Under the pieces are notes generated by a model. It made no database searches. It was not told the DNA's origin and saw only the letters and a list, made by a program, of their open reading frames with translations. This document shows positions 11,498 to 24,505 of a stretch of 64,000 nucleotides of DNA, in pieces. Source of the stretch: Pithys albifrons albifrons (taxonomy: Eukaryota; Chordata; Aves; Passeriformes; Thamnophilidae). How positions within the stretch are numbered: the stretch's first letter is position 1; the number at the start of each line of letters is the position of its first letter. The DNA is taken from the NCBI RefSeq assembly GCF_047495875.1, contig NC_092463.1:21317224-21381223 (forward strand), read 5' to 3'. Position numbers and translations under genes: made by a program.

Positions 11498-14400
11498 CTG
11501 TAAAAAGAGACCATTGATAATAAATATTTAATTATCCCAGCAGAAATCAGAAATGTTAAAATGAAATTTCAGGGACCTAATTCCTGCAACACATACTAGC
11601 CAGCACTCGCCCAAGACTACTACGCATTCTGAGCAATCTTACAGTGATGCATTATCTGCTGGATAGATGCCATGCTGGAGAGTGGCAAGTTGAAGCAAGG
11701 AGGGTAAGAAGCACCTGAGATTTGATTATGGATCCTTTGTCTGCATTGTCCTAAAATCAATAACAAATAGCCTGTGTTAATGGCTGTTAATTTGAATATG
11801 GAGAGAGTTTTGCATCTGCAAAATTGAGTAAAAAGAAGAAAAGTAAAACTTTCAGTATTTATATACAATAATCTTATCAAAGTGCAACCACCTATGTAGC
11901 TTCTAATTTTACGTCATATTTTTCTGCTTACTTTCTTCATGTGTCTAACAGTATTTTTAATAACTTTTCCTGTATCTTTTTCAGAGCTCATCAAAAGATG
12001 ACTCATGTCACTTATCTTTGTTCTGAGACCTAAAGGGACACACAGTGCACTATGTAGCCATGTCCAGCAGTTTAGAGGACAGTGTATCTCTGCTATATAA
12101 TGACACAAAACAGCATAAACTTCATTCCTTACAGCTTTTTTCCACGGTAGTGTCTTTAAATACTTCTACCCAGGCAACAGCTTGGTCTGCAAATGGCTTT
12201 TTAGTCTGCACATGTTGAATAACCAGCCTGACACTAATCAGCTATTACCATGATGGGTGCTTTCTGTAGGTAAGTTGGTGGGGCTGCTGCTCCTCCAGCC
12301 ATCATGATCATTGCCTGGAGTCATGACTTACTCATTTTTCTGAAACGTTTGTCTCTTCCCTTAATGCAATTTCCCGCAATTAGTCTCATTCCTCTATTTT
12401 CTAGCAGATTTCTTTCTTTTCTATCCACAATGACAGCTAGCAGTCTGCCTGCACCAGACTGTGCCAAAATTCCCTTTCTAGACTCAATAGAGCAACAAAT
12501 GTTCATCTTTTAATAAAAAAAGCCACCCATAACCTCCCCGTATGACATGCAGACTTTTCATTTCCTGGCCTGTTTACTGTCCCCAGAAGGATATGGATGT
12601 TTTTGCATGTTTTCTTCTATTTCTTTACCTTAAACCAGCTCTGGACACTGGTCTTATAACACTGCTGGAACAAAACTAAGCTTTTCTTATTATAGAAATA
12701 ATATAGAAAGAGTGCCAGTCTTCCTCCTGATACTAAGCAGTGGAGCAATAGGCTGAAGAAAGCACTTCTGGCTACATATATGGAGCAGGATGATGAAGAT
12801 GACAGGTATTGATGGCATAGTGGTGTAGGTTATGTGGGTGATGTTCTGATCTTAAGCCAGTCCAAGAAGTGCTGCTACTGGACAGAAACTCAGTGGGCAG
12901 AAACCACTAGTATTTAATTTACTGTGGCCTAACAGTGCCAAGTCATCTACACAACATAAGACTCAGAAAATCGGGGTTTAAGACTACCTCTGCCACTGGA
13001 ATTATTTTTACAGGATAAAATCAACCCAGGCAAGTTGTCTAAGAAATGGAAGTGGGAAAAGAGACAGAAGACAGTAGATAAATCAGAATCTAGATACCAG
13101 TATGAAGACTTCAGCCTCTCTATATACTGTTGTACTGACAAAAGAGTTCTGTTCCAACTTTCAAGTCTTCAGTTTTTATGCTGTTTATTACAACACTGGA
13201 GGGAAATAAGGATTTACCTTTTATTTGCTCATTAAACTGATACCATTAATAGCTATAGTACTGCTACTGTACTGCTGCATGCAAATATTCTTCATGTCTG
13301 TTACTACTTTTAGCTGTGTTTCTGTATTAAAAACAGATCCTCTCAGTGTCACTTTCTTGCTTCTCTCAAATTATTTTATTAACTATTTTATGAATAATTA
13401 TAGTAACACTCCCAACAGTGGAACTTGTTCCATAAACTTTAACTGACATGTTTTCTCCATCACTGACTGCCTTCAAAATGTTGGACTCATGAGCTTCCTG
13501 GCCTGATACTCCTCTGTTTTAGACCAAGCATATTCCAGGGAAAGAATGCCTTTAGATCAGCCTTCAGCCTGGAAATGGATAATGCATTGGAGTTTCACAG
13601 ACTCATCAGGTTTTGGCTTGTTGCTATTCTTAGTATTCTGCGTAAATTATTTGGATGAGGGTAGTGGAAGTAAGAATTCAAAATCTGCAGAAGGTACTAA
13701 AACTGAAAAAACAAAATAATGTAATGAGATACAATTTTGATTTATTAAGTAACTGGACCATTAGAGGACATGTGCTGTTTAAAAAAGGCAAATGAAAAAC
13801 TAATTAATCTGGGAATAAACTATTTTAAACTGCCAGATGAGACACTCAGCTTAGTAATGAGAGACAAGACTAAACAGCGTGAGTGAGGGAATCAGTGATT
13901 CAGCTGAACATGGGGAAAGGTTTATGTCCCTGCTGTTCAATTTCATTGAATTAGTAATGCTGGGAATAGAAGAGAACTATGCTTTAATGCTTACTGCTTT
14001 TATACTTGCATTTCATCCTATACTTTATTACAGAGGTGTCTTCAAGTCCAAAGGGAAGAAAAGGGCCCACTGTAGAGCAGATAGACAGTTGCTTCAAAGT
14101 CTGTAGTCAAAATAGATGAGAGGATAAGAGAGGTATAAAAAGCTAAAAGGTGATTTGAAAAAAGTGAATGTTATGCTAAGGAAAAAAATGAGGAGAATTA
14201 AATTTTCCTACTTCCAGTTCAGTCAAATATGCTTCCTGCATTTGACTGTCCTGAATATGTGGCCTCTCATCTCATCTGCATGGAAAAAAAAGAAAGATCT
14301 TCAGTTCCATTCATGAACTGTACTGCTGTCCTTGTTTTAAACATTCAAACATCATTAATCTTAGAGTACTAGAAGGAATTCCCCCCTAAAATCACAGATT

Positions 14401-16371
14401 GAAAGGATATTCACTGCTCCATTGATAAAGGAGCCTATGAAGTTAAGCTGGTAAGGAGGGAGATATTTGAATAGTTCTGAGCCCATCAGAAAACAGGATA
14501 GCAATACACAAACTGGATTTCACTATTTCTTTTACAGTAATCCATCATGAGTAATATACTTAAAGGTGCATAAATATTATATGATGCTAATTTTCAAATT
14601 GTAGTCAAAAGACTCCTGTGGTATAAAGATTAATACCAAAAGATTCATAAAGCTAAGAAGAGCAAGCTGATTATCAGTAAATTCATTAAGCAGGGTTTGC
14701 ACTTTTATAATTTGGCTTTTATGAATTGGTGAGCTGAAAAGATTGAAACTCTCTGAAATAAAAAGTTAAGGTTTCTTGAAAAGCAGCTCTAAGAAAATTA
14801 TTAGTAGACTAAGCTGCCTAAAATGCAGATGATGCCAGAGTATACTTAAAAATGTCTATAAGCTAGTTTGCAGATATCTGTCTATGAGAACTGATTTTAG
14901 ATGACTTTTGTAATGCAGCTTTGACAGACTCCACAAACATAACCTAATCATAGCATACTGCAATGTAACAATCCTGAATCCTTTTAAGATATAAAAACCT
15001 GATACAGTTAATAAGGCATTTTTTCTTCACCATTGATGCAAAAAGGCAAAAGGTGCCCTAAACAAACATCTCACTTAGCAGTCCTAACTAAAATTACTTA
15101 GAGGTGTTCATAAGAAAGGAACAGGCTGCTGCCTACCACAAAGTCACAGAATTATTGTGGAATATTTACAAAATTGTTCAAAGTGACTTTACACACCTCT
15201 GCTCTGTATTAAGAGGTGTCTATACTATTTAAAACTGGCTTATTTGTCCTTTAAGAAAATTGATGTTTGAAATTCTAGTTCTGGCACTAAGAATCACATC
15301 AAACCACCACCTGACTGTCCATGAACAGCAACTTAGTGTTGCTCTTTAAAGAAAATAAAAAAAAACTTTATCATGTCAAGAACAGGTATGAAAAGAAAGT
15401 CACTTAATGATATAAACATGTGTCAAGACTTACAAAAAATTATGAACTGATGTTTGGTTGCAAAGTTATAACTTTAGTTAGTTAGTTCGTTAGTTCCAGA
15501 TCCAAATGAACCTAAAAATGAAACTAATAATAAGAACTATTCAAACTGATTTAATTGAGACACGTTTACCAGGTAACTTCTAGAAAGGTTAATATGCTAC
15601 TTAACATTCTATCTGAATTTAGTAACATTTAAAAAATCACAAACACATATTTAAGTGGATCCTAAGTTTCATTTACCAGACATGTTTTTCACATTGGCCT
15701 TGCAATATTGACTCATCCTTTAGTTTGTTTAAATCTGGTATTCAGAAATTGCAAATCTGGCCATACAGCAGCGATATAACCAAGTTATGCTGAGATAACT
15801 TCAAAGACTAAGGATAACAAGGTCAGAAATTCTGAAATGTTTTAAATAAGTTATTTTTTCTCTCTTGTAATAACTTTGACCCCCTCGTTACCATCTTAAA
15901 CTTACTTTCCCTATAGCTTCCTTGGCTTGTCTCACTTCTACATCTACTTCCATGTTTTATTCTCCCCCTACAGCCAAACTATCTGCTTTATTTCATCTGC
16001 ATACTCCTGTCCAGCTTTTGCACCACTGGCACAGAAAACTGGCTTAGGCTCCCAACAGTCAATTCCCTACTTCCAGACTGCAGATTTTAATGAGTTTTCT
16101 TCACAGCACTTATCCCTATGCCCTCAAATTCACTGCAGGTACACAGCAGCCCCCCAGAAATCTCTTCAGTCTTCCTCTCCAGTTGCTTCTCATATATTTC
16201 CATCAAATCCTTTTTCTTTCTGCAGTGCTCTATGCCACAGCCTGGCATCAAAAGCTGCCCAAGGGAAATGCAGCCTTGGCCCAGAGGATGGTGAGGCTGC
16301 CCTGGCCCTTGGCTCCATCTCACTGCAGCTCACTGCAGAGACGCAGAGTTGTCCCCCACCAGCTCTCCAAA

Positions 16372-16379
16372 TGACGTCA
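16372..16379. promoter_or_regulatory. Perfect CRE octamer TGACGTCA
   Basis: This palindromic consensus binding site for CREB/ATF factors lies in TSHR intron 3. Only the motif is visible; activity is not shown. TSHR signals through cAMP, so a feedback role is conceivable, but one octamer in 64 kb is also expected at about chance level. Confidence 0.35.
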
Positions 16380-16485
16380 CTTACATGAGGGCAAGCCACT
16401 TGAACCAGAACCTTTGGCCCTGGTCTCAAATGCTGAGAGGGCTTTTTATGTGGTTGTATAAGAGGAGAATAGTTTTTGACAATGA

Positions 16486-16548
16486 GAATGGAGAAAAGAG
16501 AGATCAGAGGAGAGTGAGCAGAGACACAGAGAAGAGAGGAAAAGAGTG
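16486..16548 (+). repeat. GA-rich purine tract
   Basis: About 60 bases consisting mostly of G and A with few pyrimidine breaks. Confidence 0.7.
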
Positions 16549-18040
16549 ATTTTTTTTCTGAGTGAGGTTCCTTTCATAGGAATGTTTCCCTGAGAAACAA
16601 AGACCTAATTATAAAAGGTTTTTATTTAGTGTAATGTTACCAAGCTGCAGCTCTACTAGTAAAACAGCTACACAGAGATACTGACTGCTAATTGGACACT
16701 TTCACAATTACATCTAGAAAAAAAACATACTTATGTATTTGTATGGGAGAGACAGTTCTGAATTTGTAATCAGGTTAAGTTTGTCTTAGAGACATACTTA
16801 AAAAAAAAAGAAAGAAGAAACAAGAAACCATTGTGAGACCAATTTTATCACAACTGGGGAGAAAAAAGCCCCAACAAAGTCTTGTCCCTTATTTACATCT
16901 TTATAGAGTGGGAATTTTGCCATTGATTACAACCAAAATAAGATCTGGCTTAATAAATACAGTAGGTGATCAACATCCTTAGTTTGCAGAAGTTGCTCAG
17001 TGCTTGAAAGACAGAAATTCATAAAAATATGACCTATGTGTAAAGAGAGATGAGGTTTGGAAGAACCAGAAGTCAGGACAGAGGCACATGAACCAAATTA
17101 GGACCAAGAAAATGAATTGCTGAAGATCAGGGCAGAAGCGCACCCTAAGCTTGGGAGGCAGAGATCGTGACGAACACAGGATGCCTATTCACGTAACATT
17201 TGACTCAAGCCAAAGCAATTTGTTCCTCCCTTCCACAAACACTAAATTTTCTCCTAATAAACTTTTATATTTAAACCCAAATGTTTTTAAAATGAAACTG
17301 TGTGTATTAGTTTAAATTAGGGTAAAAAGATTATTTACATAAAACTGCACTTTATGAGAGTTCAATGAAAAATAAGCTGTAAAAATGGAACTTTGTGAAA
17401 TTACTTTACAAAATCGTTAGAGTAATCTCCCACTCATTTAAAATACCTTGACATCTTAACCCACTATTATTTTAGCAATAATACTTTGAAAATACTATGT
17501 AAATGGAGAACATTGCTCAAATGCATAACACAACATATAAATTCAGCCCTGTATAGTTCTGTTGTTTGGAAAGGAAATCAAACCCAAAAATGATAAGTGT
17601 TAACAAATTAGGAGTTATAGAAGAAATTCATAAAAATTATCAAATTTATAAATTGCTTTCTTTCACGTCTTCTATGCAACTGTGTAACTTATCAGATACC
17701 TGGCTATTCCCTGATTAAATCATACATGTACCTTCCTTCCAGACAGATTTTAAAAGCCTGGTAAGTACTTTTGAGTGGTAGAGATGGCCCTTCTTTGCTG
17801 GCTATCTGCAAAAGCATATTGCATAGAAGAATCCTACCATGAAATGCAATGGCCCAAGAGCATTTTATCTTTAACTTCTAATAAAGTGAACCATAAAAGG
17901 AATACCACATGAGGAATTTGTAGCACAGAGTAGCAAATGCATTGTTCTTTGCTGACAAAATGTGCTGCCAGTAAATGTTTCATTAAATGTTCATTTGTGT
18001 CAAGAAATTCTAAAGACAACTATGAAAGAGGAGGAGAAAA

Positions 18041-18433
18041 TGTGACATGGCTGTTGTTACAGTAAAATCAAAAGTGAGCAATTCAGATCTATAGAAAAAC
18101 CCTGTGAGACTGAGCTATCAGCCAGAAGCAGCAAGGAGCTCAGCTGCTGCTGGCTGATAGGGAGGAGGTTACTCCCCAAGAATTCACATAGTAGGAATTC
18201 ACAGGACTCTGCAGGGGCACGAAAACAGCCAGGATGAAATAATATAAACATGGGACTTGTGAGAGATAGGCTTTAACCAATTGAAGTATCTGGCGTGGTG
18301 GTGTGTTAAGTCTTTTAGCCAATAAGCTGTAGTTCTAACCCTATATAAACTGTGTGCTTTGTGTAATAAAAGGTCTTCACTATAAACTTCATAAGCTTGT
18401 TGGTGAAGTCCAGTTCCTCCGCCGTTTATAAAT
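18041..18433 (+). mobile_element. Solo LTR of an endogenous retrovirus
   Basis: In plus orientation two CCAAT boxes (18277-18281, 18319-18323) precede TATATAAA (18342-18349), and AATAAA follows at 18365-18370, with a short U5-like tail to about 18433. This compact order of promoter and polyadenylation signal is characteristic of a retroviral LTR. No coding region adjoins it. It is antisense to TSHR in intron 3. Outer boundaries are approximate. Confidence 0.65.
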
Positions 18434-19952
18434 AGTTTACTTTAATGACATGCCTGGAAAAACCATCTACAGAACAGGGAATGATATTATGACTAAAGAA
18501 AAATGCTGATATTACACCAGAGTCTTCCTGTGAATCTCTTTCAGGTATAAAACTGGAGTATATTATTGGACTAAACTAGGTCTCGGGATCCTGCACTCTA
18601 TTTCTAGCTATGCCTGTCAAGTTCTCTTAGAGGAGCCACTTACACTTTCTAGCATTAGTTTCTCTTTGTCTATAGTAACACTAATATTACTTTCTTCTGT
18701 AACTTTATTAGTCTTCCTTTTTCACATTGTGTAAAGTGAAAGGCAAAAAAAAATCATAGAAAATAGAGCAGTGTTAAGTGATTGTCTACTTCAGTTTCTT
18801 TCTCTGAGTATAGATTAAATAGATCTATGAAGTTTCTGATTACACAGCCTTAATGGTCTGCAGTGATAGGGACATTGTCTCCAGGAAAATTCTAGTGTTT
18901 ACTTATGCCAGCCATATGAAAACATTTCCTAGAGTCTAACATGAATCTTGTCTAATCTAATTTATCATTATTATTACTTTTTCTTTGTCAAACATTAGTG
19001 TGGAAAATGGATGGTAGTTTTCACCCCTTGCAACAACCTTAAAAGATGTATCTGCCTCTGGCATGTTTTCTTTCTGGACACAGAAGTCTTTCCTCTATGA
19101 CAATGTTTTCTGGATTCATGATGACCAACAGTGCTCTCCCACGGAACCCCTCCAAACAAAATTCTTCTCTGAAGTGTGCCAAACTGTAGCTCATCATGAT
19201 GAAGTTTACAACACTGGCACGCTTTCCATTCCCTCCTTTGGATCAGTTATGGAAACATGGAAGAGCACCAGATACAGGAAGCTCTTTATTCAATACATTA
19301 TGTTCTCATTTTAATAGGATCCTGATGAATGACAGGAACTCTCTGGATAAAGGTATCCTACCATTTCTGTAACTGCCCTATTTCATAATTTGGTGAGGAT
19401 TAGTCAGAATATCAGACTAAAAAAGGTATAAAAACACTTCCTGGAAGCCTTTTCCATATTATTCCCATTCCATTTAATAACCATATAAACACTGTTCATT
19501 TTACTAGTACACTTTCAGGATGATTACTTATTATTCTTCAAGTCACCAGCTAGTGCCATTTTACTCTATGCTTTGGCCTTCCTGGTTTTAGTTCTGGTGC
19601 TTATATTACTGTTTTACACTTACCTGCGGTAACTTGACAGAAGTAATTCTTAATTGCCATTTTATTTCAACTTGCCCTCAATCTCATGATGTAGCCCCAC
19701 GTACTTTTCACTATATTTACCTACATTTCTATGGGAGAATACAGAAGAGCAAGGAAAACAAAAAGATGTATGGAAAGAAAGCACAATAACATTAGCTCAA
19801 AAAAGATACTCATTCCACATTACAGAGAAAGAAAGTGAGAAAAGGAATATTTAGATATAGAGGAGACAGGAATGACAACTCAAACATCATCATATATGTT
19901 ATTTTCACACATCCAAAATTTATCTCAACATTGTATTCATAACAGTACTTAC

Positions 19953-20027
19953 ATGTGAGTGACTTTACTTAAACTGTTGAAGGAACGGGCCTCCAGACTC
20001 TGAAGTGTTTCATCTATAGAGATGTAG
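19953..20027 (-). CDS. TSHR: TSHR coding exon 3 (leucine-rich repeat)
   Basis: This 75-nt exon covers codons 81-106 with split codons at both ends. It reads YISIDETLQSLEARSFNSLS then KVTH, against human [20 protein letters not shown] KVTH. The donor is GTAAGT and the acceptor AG lies at plus-strand CT 20028-20029. Residues 98-99 are Asn-Ser, whereas human has Tyr-Asn. The human sequon Asn99-Leu-Ser is therefore absent, and Asn98-Ser-Leu does not form a new one. The exon is a single structural repeat whose length is a multiple of three, so skipping it would keep the frame. Confidence 0.95.
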
Positions 20028-21952
20028 CTAAACACCAGGGAACAGAAAAATAAATAGGTCTCAGACCTTGGGAAGCGATTGCTGGTGCCCATTATGCCAC
20101 TTCATTTTTCCTCTCATGTTTCTCATCCAGCTATCATGACACTGCCAGACACACAAATAGTGTCTGAGGGATACACTTTTTAAATCCTTTTAAGGATTTT
20201 GATTTTGACTAATGCTTTAGATGCACACTATATTGCAGGATACAGTAACACCAAAACAACACAACATTTAAAATATTTAAGTACTGGTTTTTGATACTCT
20301 TGATCAAAGTTGATTAAATTAGCTGATATTATTTTTCACAGTTACACATACCCTGAGCAACTTGATCATTATTTTAAATGCACAAAATTAAATTGACTAG
20401 ATGAGTCTTAGACATCAATTTTAGATGTCAAACTTAAAAACGGTATAATAAAGGGACTATGTCACATGCCTTTCCTTTTTCTTAATCAGATTGCATCCTC
20501 ATGCCAGTGCTAGAAAGTAGGAGAGTACTTTTTGTGTCCTCTGTGGTCAAAATGAGCTGCCTTACATCAGCCAGGCAGGTGATTTTCTCTCACATACCAG
20601 AAGAGGCAGAGAAGAGGATTCCCACTCCCCTCCCTCACTCCCATCATGTGCCTTCCCACCATGATTCATGTCCCATTTGTGCTGTGTACTGCCTGGCCTG
20701 GACCTGATTGAGGTATCTTTCAATTGTAGGATTCAGTGGGAAGGAAGCAGCTTATTTTCTTCACGTGTTGACCTCTGCTCTTTTGCTTCATAAACATATA
20801 AATTGGCGTAAATTAATTAAACCACACCATCATTGATGGCAGGGAAATGAGTAGATTCATTTGCTTTAGTGTCATCTAGATAAACAGCCAAACCTCACAC
20901 AAACACACTCAAAATCTTCTCTGAGATGGGAATGTCAAACAGAAACATGTGTTAGTGGTGCATAAACCTTTACTTCTAAGTGTTCAGAATGCCTCCAAAA
21001 ACCTTTGGGCTCTGCCTATTGAACACATAACACCACACATTAAATGTAAGAAATAAAAATCATAGTAATCAGAACTCGAAGGAGTTGCATCAGAAGTGGG
21101 AAAGCATTTTTAAATTCCCTTTTTGAAGGCATGTTCCAATTCAGCACCTCCTCTTCCTACCAGCTGTGTTTAATTTGCAGGATTTCAAAATTGCCTTCAA
21201 CACCCATCATGGATGCATTGATAGCTTAAACACCAAATGCACAGTCCCAGAGAAAGTCTTTTTGCAGATAACACTTTAAATCACCATGGCCCATACAGAA
21301 AAAGCCTGAGAGCACAGGATTTAAATCAGAAATTTAAAGCAGAAAAAGCAATGGAAACCCTGTGTTGAGGCTGCACTGCACGGTCTGGCACCAGGAGCGT
21401 GGGAGGTGTGGGCGCACTGTGGTGCAGGTGATGGTTGGTGTGGGCAGCTGTGTGCTGGCTGTGGGGCAGGATGAGCACAGGGGTGAAAAGGCACTGTGCT
21501 GCACAGGAAAATGGGGCACGGGGGAAAAGTGCTTTGCATGGGGCTGCCTGCAGAGAGCACTGTGGGATGCAACTTTGTGTGGAGAATCTGGGGAGAAAAC
21601 ACTGCAGCGAGTTACAGGTCAGGTGTCTGTGAGGTATTCATGAATGTGACCCCAAAGCATCATCCTGGGCCCAGGAAAAATGTTCCTTATGCTTGCCCTT
21701 AATAATACTGAATGTTCAATATGTCCCAAAGTTAGTAGGAAACAGGTGAAGCCCTTCTACCAAAATTTCATGTATTTGCACCTTTAAGAATGTAAACCAG
21801 AAATTTATCTTGCATTTGGACATCCTATAGAAACTTTTTGTATTCAGCGATGCCTTTCTGATAGGAATTAGCTTTGCAGTTGAGAATGTCATTAAAATGC
21901 TTTTCCTTTCATTCCTGTGGGAAAGCAGCACAGTGAAACAGTCCGGCTGTCA

Positions 21953-21960
21953 AGTGTGTG

Positions 21961-22026
<66 letters not shown>
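21953..22026. repeat. TG/TA compound microsatellite
   Basis: A few TG units, then about five TA units, then about 27 uninterrupted TG units (21971-22025). Such alternating purine-pyrimidine runs are length-variable and can form Z-DNA. Confidence 0.95.
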
Positions 22027-22027
<1 letters not shown>

Positions 22028-23069
22028 TCCTTTATGAGAAACTGTAACTCTAAAATTTTTGTGTAAACATGGTTCATAAAGAGGACAACTAAATTTTCTA
22101 TTTAGTACAGAGGAAAAAAATGTTTATTTGTGGAAAACATATATTAGAAACCATATAGCAAAATGAAGTGCTGTATTTGGAACAGTAAATACAATCTATA
22201 TCACCCTACTGAAACTTCAGAACATTTTCTAGATGAATTTACAAACCCAGGAATGATCTGGTAATTTTCCTTGCTGATGGAAATTATGGGCTGGGAGAGC
22301 CAAATGAGACATGTTGCACATTAGAGGCCAAGACATACACATAAGAGCTATAGTTAAAATACAGGTATGGGTTCCCTGAAGTTTATATCAAGAAGATGGG
22401 AGTGAATGTTCTGTAATAGTAGTAATGCTATAAGAAATATCCAGAGAGGCATTGACACTATTCAAATTTAAACCACTCTTTTTGGAGTTTTTGGAGACAT
22501 CTTTAGAGAAAGGTTCACTACATTTTTCAGGTGAACACCTATTCTGTTACAAATTCATAAATATTACAATTTTAAAAACTGAAGATCTGAAAAGCCTCTA
22601 AGTAATTTATTAATTGTCACTGAAAGCCAAAGAGTTAACATCCATTTACATTGAATCCAACTCTGTTCTAAACAAAGTTTATCATGTTTATATATGATAC
22701 TATACCTCATATTAGGGATATTCTTTCTCCTACCCCCAAAAAACCCCAACACAACAAAAAAATACACCCTCTGTTTGATTAAACTGAGATGGTAAATGAG
22801 GCTGCAGCTATTCAAGAACAATTACTTACAAGTATTTTAGAAAGTCATTACTTCAATACACCTGAATGAAACTATAAAATATAATTAGGCAGACCTTGTT
22901 CCTCCAAAATCCCTTTTCATGAATTCTTACATGGTAGTCCATCTCAGTTATTCAGTTTAAGCTTATATAGACTTAAGATTTACAAGGAACATCAAGGGCA
23001 AGAAGAAAAATTCCTATTGCTGCATTAATAATAAAAGGCTTAACAAGAAAAAAATGGACTTCTTGCTCA

Positions 23070-23800
23070 ATGAGGTGGTTTATTTACTTATCAGTGGCCA
23101 CAGATAAAGCTGAGCACCAGACTGATAAAGACCTGAGCATTCTGGTTCGAACTGAACGCTGACCCAGCTCTGAGCTGGACTGGAGGCCTCCTGAGGTCCC
23201 TTATAAATTACATGGCTCTGACTCTAGGGATTCAATTGCGAGATGGCAGAGAAATCCCCTGCATTAAATAGCCACACACAGGATCACATATTATGGCTCA
23301 GCCACCAAGAACAAACAAATGTGAGACAACTTTTACTCAAGACTGCTGACATCAAGGAGCAATACAGTGCAAGTGTAGCTGTTGAGGAATACATTCAGCT
23401 GAGGTAGCTCAGTGTGCAGCTGCAGATTGAGCTCTGGGTGGTGGGAGCTCCAGGCAAGGCGCCATGAACTGCCAACCCTTTGCACAACAAGGGGCACTGG
23501 CACCTGTGGCACTAGCCAGGTGACCCGACACGCAGAGGCACAGCAGGAGCTGATGACCCCACACTTCGGTGCACTTACACTGTGATCATATAAAAAACCC
23601 AGGGATTTCCTTGTTCGGGGTCCCTCCTTGGAGGTACCCAACTTGAGCTGTTATTTTGTTCTTCAGTTATCACACCAAGATTAAACTGTTTGAAAGATCT
23701 GGACATCTGAGACTCTGCTATGGGAAACATGATGTTGAGCTGGTAAGGAAACCTGGTCTGACTGTGTGAGTGTGGGGTGTGTAGCTCCAAAGGGACCTCA
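23070..23800 (+). mobile_element. LTR-like block
   Basis: CATATAAAAAACCC at about 23585 is followed within 40 bp by TTGTTCGGGGTCCC and by TTTTGTTCTTCAGTTATCACA. This resembles the TATA, R and U5 order of avian retroviral LTRs, with the expected AATAAA apparently decayed. Edges are unclear, and no retroviral genes are recognised. Long open frames on the minus strand (23575-24140) have no recognisable domain and look incidental. Confidence 0.4.
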
Positions 23801-24433
23801 GTCCTAGCTCCAGGTGGTGTGTGAGCAACTTCCAGAGTGGCTCCTGGATGGTTGGACAGGGAAGTTTCCTTAACATAGCCACCTTCAGTGAGACAGATGT
23901 TGATGTGAGGCAAATAGCTAGAGGTTGCTGGTTGTGCTTTTGTGGACTGTATCCAGGCATATGTTTGCACACAAAGAGAGTGACACAAAGATTAATATTT
24001 TGGTGAAAGTCCATCTCTAGTCTAGAAATGCCACATGGTCTCCAATGAGATGAGTTACAAATCATGCTGACAGCTGGAAACAAATTTTTAGCCAGGACCA
24101 TCAATTGAATATGGTAATTTGTTATGAAAAAATTTCCCATCGTGTGCAGACTGAAAAGAAAAATGTTTTATAGCCTTATTTATCATGTCCACCTCAATAA
24201 AAGTGTGGTCCCAACCACAAATGACTAGAATGCCTTCCTATAGCTGGTTCAGGTTATAAACAATAAATAAGAGTTATTACCTGCAGTTCTAAAATGTAAG
24301 TGGTGAGGTAACAAAGGTGTAAGAATATTTTAATTTCACAAGTTTTTATACACAAAGACAGAATTTTGGAGAAGGAGAGTGATTTTTAATAAAAGAGCTA
24401 AAAGAATAATATCAGACACAGAACAGAACTTAC

Positions 24434-24505
24434 ATCCTAGAGATGTTGGGGAGATTGGAAAAAGCATCGCTTGGAATTGTTCTTAGATGAGTCTCCATAA
24501 ACCTC
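24434..24505 (-). CDS. TSHR: TSHR coding exon 2 (first leucine-rich repeat)
   Basis: This 72-nt exon completes codon 57 and ends two bases into codon 81. It reads [20 protein letters not shown] then ISR, against human [20 protein letters not shown] ISR. The acceptor is TTTTCTCTAG and the donor GTAAGT. An alternative AG three bases further in would give 69 nt, but 72 nt matches the human exon and restores Leu57. Asn77-Ile-Ser is an N-glycosylation sequon kept from human. Residue 58 is Arg where human has Lys58, a conservative change on the hormone-facing side. Confidence 0.95.

Larger units (their letters stand above)
11498..19952 (-). other. TSHR intron 3
   Basis: An 8455-bp intron. It holds a solo LTR on the opposite strand (18041-18433), a perfect CRE octamer (16372-16379) and a GA-rich tract (16486-16548). 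The remainder is AT-rich with no recognised content. Confidence 0.9.
20028..24433 (-). other. TSHR intron 2
   Basis: A 4406-bp intron. It holds a G/T-biased stretch at about 21360-21610, a TG/TA microsatellite (21953-22026) and an LTR-like block (about 23070-23800). Nothing else is recognised. Confidence 0.9.

Noticed and set aside
15927..16388. 153-codon plus-strand frame in TSHR intron 3
   Set aside because: Low-complexity Ser/Pro/Gln composition, no ATG context or splice evidence, and competing frames on both strands.
23575..24140. Two overlapping minus-strand frames of about 140 codons
   Set aside because: They overlap the LTR-like block and lack recognisable domains; two long frames in the same stretch suggests chance.
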